DNA of 12,028 nucleotides from CAZMXS01 sp964570325. Its GTDB lineage: Bacteria > Verrucomicrobiota > Kiritimatiellia > CAIQIC01 > CAZMXS01. The stretch spans positions 1-12,028 of the forward strand of contig CAZMXS010000101.1 in NCBI GenBank assembly GCA_964570325.1. The letters are read 5' to 3'. Positions 1-6,091 of this stretch are shown here, in pieces (the stretch's first letter is position 1; each line of letters starts with the position of its first letter). Position numbers and translations under genes: made by a program. The notes under the pieces were generated by a model. The model saw only the letters and a list, made by a program, of their open reading frames with translations. It was not told the DNA's origin and did no database searches.

Positions 1-1
1 G

Positions 2-64
2 TGCACAACGGTCACCAATGCCGACGGAAGGAAGATCTTTTATCGCTTGCAGCGGGTGCTATGA
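2..64 (+). CDS. C-terminal end of an upstream secreted or surface protein (partial)
   Basis: One frame is open from the window edge to a TGA at 62-64. It reads about 20 residues containing NADGRKIFYRLQRV. Endings of the type FYRLxV are common on large secreted or extracellular-repeat proteins of Verrucomicrobia, Lentisphaerae and Kiritimatiellota; this is recalled knowledge and not tested here. The start and nearly all of the protein lie outside the window, so no function can be given. The other two frames also carry short open stretches, which keeps confidence modest. The next gene begins 25 nt after this stop. Confidence 0.4.
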   Translation, partial: CTTVTNADGRKIFYRLQRVL

Positions 65-89
65 TTGCCGGTGAAGGAGGATGACGCTC

Positions 90-761
90 ATGAATAAGCG
101 GTGGCTGGCCGTTGGCGGGGTGTGCGCGACGGTGATCTTCAGTGCAGGTTGCTCCAGCACCCGGGTGCCGATTCAGTGTGCGGCGACGTCGCCCGGCGCT
201 GATTTGACCGGCAGCCGCGAGATCATGGGGTCCGGCGCCGGCTACCAGTTGTTTTGGTGCATCCCGATTCGCGTGAACAGTCGCCAGGCGCGCGCTTATG
301 CGCGGCTCATGGCGCAGGCGGGCGGAGACCGTTGCACCGATTTGACGATCCAGGAAACGTGGCGTTTCCTTGTGGTGGGGAATCTACATCGCACCACTTT
401 CCGCGCCCGCGCTTGGGCGGACGGCGCCGGTGCGCCGCTTACGGCGACGCAATCGGGTACGATCGCGCCGGCGGCGGTTGCGCAGCCAATGACGCCTGCT
501 GCCCCGGCGGAGCCCCAGCCGGCGGCGCGGGATGCCCGGGATACCATGCCCGTGAAACCCGCCGTCGCAAAAACCGCAGCGCCGCCTGTGGAGGATCTGG
601 TCACCCGGAAAATGAAGGAATTGGACAAACTCAAGGCCGATGGCGTCATTTCCCAAGCCGAGTACGATCGCACCGTCAAGCGTTTGCTGGAAACCCAGTC
701 CGCCACGAATGCGCCGGGCAACGGTCGGCCCGGCGATTCGCTCCTGCCCACAGCCCGGTAG
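90..761 (+). CDS. Lipoprotein with C-terminal SHOCT domain
   Basis: The protein is 223 aa. An N-terminal signal (MNKRWLAVGGVCATVIF) runs into SAGC, a weak lipobox that would place the lipidated Cys at residue 21. A compact domain at about residues 45-112 (GYQLFWCIPI, then CTDLTIQETW) resembles small PVC-type lipoproteins of unknown role. A Pro/Ala-rich linker follows at about 113-166. The C-terminus (about 167-202, VEDLVTRKMKELDKLKADG then ISQAEYDRTVKRLL) fits the SHOCT short helical domain, usually an oligomerisation or tail module. I chose the ATG at 90 because GAAGGAGG (73-80) is 9 nt upstream; the ATG at 81 directly abuts that site and would add MTL to the signal. A strong terminator follows, so this is probably a separate transcription unit. 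The function is unknown; envelope location is inferred from the signal. Confidence 0.8.
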   Translation: MNKRWLAVGGVCATVIFSAGCSSTRVPIQCAATSPGADLTGSREIMGSGAGYQLFWCIPIRVNSRQARAYARLMAQAGGDRCTDLTIQETWRFLVVGNLHRTTFRARAWADGAGAPLTATQSGTIAPAAVAQPMTPAAPAEPQPAARDARDTMPVKPAVAKTAAPPVEDLVTRKMKELDKLKADGVISQAEYDRTVKRLLETQSATNAPGNGRPGDSLLPTAR

Positions 762-765
762 GGCG

Positions 766-794
766 CGACCGCTCGGCGCGCCGGTTGTTTTTTT
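766..794 (+). terminator. Rho-independent terminator after the SHOCT lipoprotein gene
   Basis: CGACCG (766-771) pairs with CGGTTG (782-787) with one G-U pair, and seven T residues (788-794) follow directly. An overlapping alternative stem, GGCGCG (762-767) with CGCGCC (777-782), is also possible. It lies 4 nt past the stop codon, so it should separate this gene from the downstream cluster. Confidence 0.65.
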
Positions 795-882
795 AGCGAA
801 CGGCGCAGCCGGGCCGGGGAATTCCAGCCGGGCGCCATGCGGAAATGTTTTTTGGAATGCGATTCCGTACTTATCGGAGCCC

Positions 883-907
883 TTGACATTAACGTGCCGA
901 ATATGAC
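883..907 (+). promoter_or_regulatory. Possible promoter upstream of the zinc-ribbon gene
   Basis: TTGACA at 883-888 matches a perfect sigma70 -35 hexamer and stands in a locally AT-rich stretch between the terminator and the next gene. The best -10-like word is TATGAC at 902-907, but the 13-nt spacing is too short. At the normal 16-18 nt spacing only poor matches (such as ACAAAC) are seen. A promoter is expected here because the terminator lies upstream and a long gene set follows, but the exact element is uncertain. Confidence 0.3.
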
Positions 908-952
908 AAACATTACCAATACCGGTTGATTGTCGGTCGGGGAGGGGTGGTT

Positions 953-1444
953 GTGGCTGAAATACTTTTCAAATGCTCCAGTTGCAACGTCCAATTGGCC
1001 GCCAGCGACGAAGAGGCCGGCGACAGTTTTGAATGCCCCAAATGCAAGGCGGTGCAACGAGTGCCCGCCGCTCAAAAGAAACCAACCACCGGATCGTCCG
1101 CCGCCGGGGCGCCAGTGGTCAAGATTCCCAAGAAAACCATCATTCTGCCGCCGGCTTCCCGGGATGACGAGGATGACAGCCGCGATGTAGAGGTGTTGGG
1201 GCCGATTGGCGGCAGCGGCTTGCGGATGTTTGCCGTTGCCTTGGGGACAGTAGGGTTCTTGCTCTGCGGGCTCTCGGTCGTCTGGGCATTGTTTGTTCTG
1301 CACAAGAATGAGGCCAACTGGTGGCTGCTGCTGCTGGTGTTTGTCTCCACCTTCCTATGTGGTCTGATGGGCTTGGTGGTGGCTCAAATGGCGCGTTTCA
1401 TCGTTCGCGTAGGCGAACGCATAGATCTGTTGGAAGTAGATTGA
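953..1444 (+). CDS. Zinc-ribbon protein with two membrane helices
   Basis: The protein is 163 aa. The N-terminus has a four-Cys zinc ribbon: Cys8-x2-Cys11 and Cys28-x2-Cys31 in KCSSC...ECPKC. A low-complexity linker with a charged DDEDDSRD stretch (about 71-78) follows, then two hydrophobic helices at about 92-116 and 123-147 and a short polar tail. Small proteins that join such a ribbon to membrane helices are common in PVC bacteria and have no settled function. I took the GTG at 953 (reading MAEILFKCSSC) because GGGGAGGGG (939-947) stands about 6 nt upstream. A TTG at 926 or GTG at 947 would add a glycine-rich extension with no initiation site. It precedes the acyltransferase gene by 37 nt with no visible terminator, so it may be the first gene of the lipid operon. 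Confidence 0.75.
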   Translation: MAEILFKCSSCNVQLAASDEEAGDSFECPKCKAVQRVPAAQKKPTTGSSAAGAPVVKIPKKTIILPPASRDDEDDSRDVEVLGPIGGSGLRMFAVALGTVGFLLCGLSVVWALFVLHKNEANWWLLLLVFVSTFLCGLMGLVVAQMARFIVRVGERIDLLEVD

Positions 1445-1481
1445 CCTCCCGCGCGCCCGTTCCGGTGAAGGATCTGGTTGG

Positions 1482-2369
1482 ATGATCACGGCGGTCTTTT
1501 CCCATCTTTTTGTCATTCTCGAATGGGTGAACCGGTGCCCGCTGCCGGTCAAGCGCGCGGCGGCCGAGACATTCACGCGCTTTTGCTTTCTGGTATTGCC
1601 CGGCGTGCAGCGCACGATGGTTCGCAATTTGGCCGGTGTCATGCCCGGGGTATCCGCGGTCCGGCGCTGGAATATCGCGCGCCGGATCGTCATCAATTAC
1701 GGGCAGTATTTCATTGATTACTTCAGCGCTTATTTTACGCCTGGCGAGAAACCGGCCGCCGATTACTTTAGTGAATGGATCGGTTATGACCATGTGCGGG
1801 AGGTGATGGCGGCGGACAGCGGTGTGTTGCTGGTGACGCCGCATCTGGGCAATTGGGAGTTGGGCCTGCTCGCGCTCCGGGAATACCGCGCGCGCCTGGC
1901 CGTGATTACCGCGCCCATCGCATCGGCCAATATGCGCCGGAAGCTGGAGACTTTCCGGCGCGATATGGGGCTGGAGGTGGTCACGCTGGAAGATCCCGCC
2001 CAATATATTTTTGTCCTCAAGCGGTTGCTGGCGCAGCGGAAGGTGGTCACGCTGCTGGCGGATCGGTATGTCGGCGGAGTGTATGCCACAGTGCCGTTTT
2101 TTGGTCGTCCGGCCCGGTTGCCGACCGGCTATTTGCACCTGGCGCGCGCCTATGGCGCGCCCGTGTTGCCCTGTTTTATAGTTCGTAATGCGGCGGGCAA
2201 ATACACCTGTATCGCGGAACGGCCGATTCGTGTCGCTCCGGCAGGGGACCGGGAAGCCGCCATCGGTGAGGCGCTGCAGCCGATCGTGGAATTGTTTGAA
2301 AAATATATCCGCGCGTATACCTTGCAATGGTATCGCTTCACGCCGATCTGGGTGGAAGACGGAGGATGA
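1482..2369 (+). CDS. LpxL/HtrB-family lipid acyltransferase
   Basis: The protein is 295 aa, close to the usual 290-310 aa of the lysophospholipid/lipid A acyltransferase family. These inner-membrane enzymes move an acyl chain from acyl-ACP to a lipid hydroxyl. The HX4E catalytic motif is seen as HLGNWE (His121, Glu126). Other family marks are ADR (193-195), VPFFGRPARLPTG (204-216) and the C-terminal QWYRFTPIW (282-290). The N-terminus is hydrophobic (ITAVFSHLFVILEW) and could anchor it in the membrane. The start is supported by GAAGGA (1467-1472) 9 nt before the ATG. It overlaps the LolA-like gene by 4 nt. Related acyltransferases occur in aryl polyene clusters, so it more likely transfers the product of this cluster than makes ordinary lipid A. 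The acceptor cannot be told from sequence. Confidence 0.88.
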   Translation: MITAVFSHLFVILEWVNRCPLPVKRAAAETFTRFCFLVLPGVQRTMVRNLAGVMPGVSAVRRWNIARRIVINYGQYFIDYFSAYFTPGEKPAADYFSEWIGYDHVREVMAADSGVLLVTPHLGNWELGLLALREYRARLAVITAPIASANMRRKLETFRRDMGLEVVTLEDPAQYIFVLKRLLAQRKVVTLLADRYVGGVYATVPFFGRPARLPTGYLHLARAYGAPVLPCFIVRNAAGKYTCIAERPIRVAPAGDREAAIGEALQPIVELFEKYIRAYTLQWYRFTPIWVEDGG

Positions 2370-3061
2370 AACTGGAAACCGGCAGGAGACAATCGGGATG
2401 GCGGCGACGGCTGCTCGTGGCCGGCTTGGTTCTGCTGGCCGGAGTGGCGGTTGGCTCGGCCCAGGCCCCGGTGGCGGCCGACGCCATCCTGGCCCGGCTG
2501 GAGGCGCGGCGCAACCTGCTGGGCGATTTGAAAATCCCGTTCACGCATCGTCGCGAATCGGCGCTGTTCAGCCGGCCGCGGGAGCGAGCCGGTGTTTTTT
2601 ACTACGGCCGGGAGAAAGGCATTGTGCTGCACTACACGCGGCCGGACGAATACGCGATCCTGCTCGTCGGTGACCGCGTGCAATTGGTGCAGCCGCAAGC
2701 GGAGATCATGGATCTGGACGCCAGCCGCATTCCGGCCATGAGCGGGATGCTGCAGGTCATGCGTCTTAATCTCGCCGCTCTGGGCCGGTTCTTTGAAGTT
2801 CGCGCCGCGTCGGCCACCAACGGTATGGTGCGCATGACGCTCGTCCCGCGGGACGGGCGCGGACTGGCGGGACTCGACTTGGAACTGGCCGAAGATTCCG
2901 GCCTGCTGCGCCGACTGGCAATTCGCGAGACATCCGCTGACTTGCAGGTTATCGAGTTTATGGCCGCCGAGCCAGTCGAGTTGAATGAGCGACTGTTCCG
3001 CGCTGATTACTGGCGGTCAATTCTGCATCATCCGGCCAACCCACATGACCCGCAACCCTGA
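2366..3061 (+). CDS. LolA-like outer-membrane lipoprotein carrier family protein
   Basis: The protein is 231 aa. A basic N-terminus followed by a hydrophobic core and an AQA site (about residues 32-34) makes a clear signal peptide, so it should act in the periplasm. The mature part follows the LolA pattern: an early helix (DAILARLEARRNLLGDLKIP), a strand with FTHRRES, then RERAGVFYYGREKG and LHYTRPDEYAILLVGDRVQL, which corresponds to the conserved sheet that binds lipid. LolA carries lipoproteins across the periplasm. LolA-like proteins encoded inside aryl polyene and fatty-acid clusters are thought to help move the cluster's lipid. Its start ATG overlaps the acyltransferase stop (ATGA), and GGAGG directly abuts the ATG with GGTGGAAG at 2351-2358 as a better spaced site. 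A longer reading from 2327 would spoil the signal peptide. Confidence 0.8.
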   Translation: MKLETGRRQSGWRRRLLVAGLVLLAGVAVGSAQAPVAADAILARLEARRNLLGDLKIPFTHRRESALFSRPRERAGVFYYGREKGIVLHYTRPDEYAILLVGDRVQLVQPQAEIMDLDASRIPAMSGMLQVMRLNLAALGRFFEVRAASATNGMVRMTLVPRDGRGLAGLDLELAEDSGLLRRLAIRETSADLQVIEFMAAEPVELNERLFRADYWRSILHHPANPHDPQP

Positions 3062-4364
3062 ACAGGCCGGCGGGCTCAACATCCTGCTGATTTTTCCCCG
3101 GTGGCCGGAGCGCACGCTCTGGAGCCATTTCCGCTATAAATTCCCCGCGCTGGGGCCATTGAGCATTGCCGCCGCCACGCCGCCTGAACATACGGTGCGC
3201 CTGGTGGATGAGAATATCGCGCCCGTGGATTTCGCCGCGCCGGCCGACCTGGTCGGCATCTCCGTCATGACGCCGCTGGCGCCGCGCGCCTATGCGTTGG
3301 CTGATGAGTTTCGGGCGCGCGGGCGCAAGGTGGTGCTGGGCGGAATTCACGTCAGCAGTTGCCCCGACGAGGCGGCGGCGCACGCCGACGCCGTGGTTAT
3401 CGGCGAGGGCGAGCGGGTCTGGCCGCAACTGCTGGCGGATTTCACGCGCGGCGGCTTGCAGGCGCGTTATCGGCTGCCCGGCCTGCTGGATATGCGGGAG
3501 GCGCCGCCTGCGCGCCGCGACCTGCTGCCCACCGGCCATTACATCACGCGCAGCACAATCCAGTTCGCGCGCGGCTGTCCCTATGACTGCGAGTATTGCT
3601 CGGTCACGGCCTTCTTCGGCCGGCAATACCGGTTTCGGCCTTATGATCATTTCATCCGCGAATACCGCGAGTTGCCGGATCGTTTCGTCTTCATCGTGGA
3701 CGACAACATTGTCGCCAACCGCGCGGTGGCGCTTGGATTGTTCGACCGTCTGAGGGGCATCGGTAAATGGTGGGGCGGCCAGGCGCCGATCAATGTGGCC
3801 GATGACGATGAGTTGCTGGGCCGGATGGCGCGCAGCGGTTGCAAAATGCTCTTTATTGGGTTTGAGTCGCTGGAGCAAAAAAACCTGGAGCAGATGGGCA
3901 AGCAATTTGTGAAGGCCGCGCGGCACGCCGAGCGGATCGGGAAGATTCAAGACCATGGCATCGCCATCCAGGGCTCGTTCATCGCCGGCTATGACCATGA
4001 CGAGCCTGGCGTGTTCGACACGCTGCGCGAGTTCATCAACCGAACGCGCATGGAGACTTTTCTGGTTTCCGTCCTGACTCCGTTCCCCGGCACCCGGCTT
4101 ACGGAGCGGCTGGCGGGCGAAGGTCGGATTTTGAGCCGCGACTGGGGCCGCTACGACATGAACACCGTTGTCTTTCAACCGCGGCATTTTACTCCGGAGA
4201 CCTTGCAGGCGGGTTGCGATGCGCTGCATCATGAATTGTATCGCGTTTCCTCCATCCTGCGGCGCACAATCAAACCGCGCCTGAACATGGTGATTACGGT
4301 GCCGCAAAACTTCGGGTTCCGTGAAGCGTGGCGCCACATGCGGGCCGCGCGGAGAAATTCATGA
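3045..4364 (+). CDS. B12-binding radical SAM protein with DUF4070-like C-terminus
   Basis: The protein is 440 aa, normal for the B12-binding radical SAM family. The N-terminal cobalamin-type domain (about 10-135) shows LVGISVMTP, VVLGGIHVSS and VVIGEGE but no DxHxxG, as in many radical SAM members. The 4Fe-4S/SAM motif is CPYDCEYC (Cys178, Cys182, Cys185), followed by FIVDDN (216-221) and GFESLE (272-277). The C-terminus (about 340-420: LTPFPGT, EGRIL, then YRVSSILRR) fits DUF4070, which also occurs in the hopanoid C-2 methylase HpnP. Relatives methylate unactivated carbons or do radical cyclisation or oxidation. A role in altering the acyl chain built here is inferred. I chose the ATG at 3045, overlapping the LolA-like gene by 17 nt; the ATG at 2985 would add 20 residues inside that gene. 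Neither start has a strong ribosome site. Confidence 0.87.
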   Translation: MTRNPEQAGGLNILLIFPRWPERTLWSHFRYKFPALGPLSIAAATPPEHTVRLVDENIAPVDFAAPADLVGISVMTPLAPRAYALADEFRARGRKVVLGGIHVSSCPDEAAAHADAVVIGEGERVWPQLLADFTRGGLQARYRLPGLLDMREAPPARRDLLPTGHYITRSTIQFARGCPYDCEYCSVTAFFGRQYRFRPYDHFIREYRELPDRFVFIVDDNIVANRAVALGLFDRLRGIGKWWGGQAPINVADDDELLGRMARSGCKMLFIGFESLEQKNLEQMGKQFVKAARHAERIGKIQDHGIAIQGSFIAGYDHDEPGVFDTLREFINRTRMETFLVSVLTPFPGTRLTERLAGEGRILSRDWGRYDMNTVVFQPRHFTPETLQAGCDALHHELYRVSSILRRTIKPRLNMVITVPQNFGFREAWRHMRAARRNS

Positions 4365-5365
4365 ACCGGCCAATTGCCATTGTTGCCTGCCGCTATGGCG
4401 TCGGTTCCGTGCCGGATACCGCGGCCTGGGAAGGGGTGCTGGGCCAGATGGTCGCGCCGCGACCGGCGCGATTGTACGCCGCCAGCATTTTGGGACGGAT
4501 GAGCGAGCGCGAACCGATGCTGGCCGGCGAGGTTCCGTGGGTGGCGCAACCCGATCCCCTGGCGCGCGCCGCCGAGCGCGTGCTGGGGCCGGACGTGCCC
4601 GTGACGTGGATCAATTCGACTTGTACTTCCGGCGCCGTGGCGTTGGGGCTGGCGGCGCTGGCCGTGGCCCAGGGCGCGCCGGCCGCGTTAGCGGCGGCAT
4701 ATGAGGAGCAGACGCGCTTCAATCAGGCGGGTTTTGCCGCGTTGCGTTCGCTGGCGGCCGATCACCCGCGTCCGTTCGCGCGCGCGCGGGATGGATTCCG
4801 GTTGCGTCCCGGCTGGGGCGCGGCGTGGTTGGCGCCCGGGGCGGCGGATGGCATCCGGATCGCCGGGTTCGCAACGACGAATGATGCGCATCATCCAACC
4901 GGGCCGCATCGCGAGGGCACGGGACTTAAGCGCTGCCTGGAGGATTGCCTGGCGATGGCGCGCATCGAGCCGCCGCAAGTGGCCTGTCTGAAATTGAGCG
5001 GCAGCGGCACGCCGTACAGCGACGCCGCCGAATACAAAGCCCTGGCCGCCGTGTTCGGCGATCGCCTGCCGGCCATTCCCGCCTATGTTTTGAAATCCGG
5101 GATTGGACATCTGCAAGGCGCCAGCGGCTTGGTGGAATCGCTGGTGGCATGGCGTTATCTGCAATCCGGGATTGTTCCGTCGGTGGGTCGGGAAATCATG
5201 GCGGACCTGGAATTCCCGCTGGGCTTTTCCGGCGCGGCGCGGCGTCTGTATCCGCGCAATGTGTTGCTGGTCTTTAGCGGTTTTGGCGGGCAGAATGCTT
5301 GCCTGATATTGGAAAAAAGCGGCGCGGCGGATCGAAGCCGGATACGCGAGCCGGCAAAGCCATAA
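4361..5365 (+). CDS. Short beta-ketoacyl synthase (KAS) with altered triad
   Basis: The protein is 334 aa, against about 410 for FabF. It has the thiolase fold order of KAS I/II enzymes, which condense malonyl-ACP with an acyl chain. The nucleophile is Cys88 in NSTCTSGA. RPFARARDGF (137-146) and TNDAHHPTGPHREG (173-186) match family landmarks. The first catalytic His, normally in NAHGTxTPxxD, is replaced by Ser213 in KLSGSGTPYSD. Lys245 and His250 of the second site (LKSGIGHLQGASG) remain, and the Gly-rich SGFGGQNACL (306-315) closes the domain. About 75 residues before the Cys are missing compared with FabF. The start ATG overlaps the upstream stop (ATGA) and has GGAG (4351-4354). It probably pairs with the next gene's product as a KS/chain-length-factor dimer. 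It could condense with a modified mechanism, or act mainly in priming. Confidence 0.85.
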   Translation: MNRPIAIVACRYGVGSVPDTAAWEGVLGQMVAPRPARLYAASILGRMSEREPMLAGEVPWVAQPDPLARAAERVLGPDVPVTWINSTCTSGAVALGLAALAVAQGAPAALAAAYEEQTRFNQAGFAALRSLAADHPRPFARARDGFRLRPGWGAAWLAPGAADGIRIAGFATTNDAHHPTGPHREGTGLKRCLEDCLAMARIEPPQVACLKLSGSGTPYSDAAEYKALAAVFGDRLPAIPAYVLKSGIGHLQGASGLVESLVAWRYLQSGIVPSVGREIMADLEFPLGFSGAARRLYPRNVLLVFSGFGGQNACLILEKSGAADRSRIREPAKP

Positions 5366-5371
5366 TGGTTC

Positions 5372-6091
5372 ATGAACATTAACTCATACGGCTGCTGTCA
5401 TCCGGCCTTTTGTGAGGGCCGGCTGGCGCCGGATTACCGTCCGGTCGGCGCCCCGACTTCCGGCCACTGGTATTGGGATGACTTGCGGCACAACGCCTAT
5501 CACCCCGCGCGGTTGCGGTTTGTGCCGCGCCCGAGCCTGTTGCTGATGAATGCCCTGGCCGATTTGCGCTTGCGCCACGGATCCTGGGCTTGTCCGGGAG
5601 AGCGGGTGGCCTTGCTGGTGGATCCGGGCGCGGCTTTCGCCGGCTTGCAGCGTGAATATTTCCAACCGGTCCTGCGTGAGGGGGCGCCCGGCGCCAGCCC
5701 GCTTTTGTTCCCGCATACGACCGAAGCTTCCAGCGTGGGCCTGGCGGCGATTGAGTTCGAGATCAAGGGGCCGTGCCTGGTTGTGCGCGGCGAGCCGGGC
5801 GCGGCGGCCGCATGGGAGACGGCGGGCATGCTGCGCGCAGCCGGCCTGGCGGATTGCGTGGTGGTCGGCGCCGTGCATTGCCCGGATGACGCGCTGCAGG
5901 GCCCGGAAATGGAGGAAGGCTGGCGCGCGCACGGTCTTCCGGAAGTAGATTGCGCCGTCGCGCTGGTGCATGACTCGGGGCCGATCATGGCGCCGGATGC
6001 CGCGCGCCTGGACGGCCGCATCGGCCGCACGGGCGCTTGCCGCTGGTTGTTCAACCGGATTCTCGAAGCATGTCCCGCATCCTCCTCATAA
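5372..6091 (+). CDS. Half-size ketosynthase homologue, chain-length-factor-like
   Basis: The protein is 239 aa and resembles only the N-terminal ketoacyl synthase domain, as the roughly 240-aa chain-length factors of aryl polyene clusters do. Visible marks are FPHTTEASSVGLAAIEFEIKG (113-133), the family's FPxTxxN...A...LKGP pattern, and ADCVVVGAVHCP (160-171). In the segment GPCLVVRGEPGAAAAW (133-148) the position of the catalytic Cys (TACSS in active enzymes) is Pro142, so condensation by this subunit is not expected. It most likely forms a heterodimer with the ketosynthase encoded 6 nt upstream and helps set chain length. The ATG at 5372 is the first start after an in-frame stop at 5363, although no clear ribosome site is seen. 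Its end overlaps the next gene by 22 nt. Confidence 0.72.
   Translation: MNINSYGCCHPAFCEGRLAPDYRPVGAPTSGHWYWDDLRHNAYHPARLRFVPRPSLLLMNALADLRLRHGSWACPGERVALLVDPGAAFAGLQREYFQPVLREGAPGASPLLFPHTTEASSVGLAAIEFEIKGPCLVVRGEPGAAAAWETAGMLRAAGLADCVVVGAVHCPDDALQGPEMEEGWRAHGLPEVDCAVALVHDSGPIMAPDAARLDGRIGRTGACRWLFNRILEACPASSS

Noticed and set aside
2143..2161. GGCGCGC/GCGCGCC inverted repeat
   Set aside because: It lies within the acyltransferase coding region over conserved residues (ARAYGAP) and has no T-run; GC-rich codons explain it.
1398..2327. 309-codon open frame on the minus strand
   Set aside because: It is antisense to the acyltransferase gene, whose HX4E and FFGRPARLPTG motifs make that strand the coding one.
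2985..3044. Earlier ATG for the first radical SAM gene
   Set aside because: It adds 20 residues without family resemblance inside the LolA-like gene; the ATG at 3045 gives a normal start, although the ribosome site is weak in both cases.
2958..4337. 459-codon open frame on the minus strand
   Set aside because: It is antisense to the B12-binding radical SAM gene with its CX3CX2C motif. No domain is visible and the composition is low-complexity Arg/Ala/Gln.
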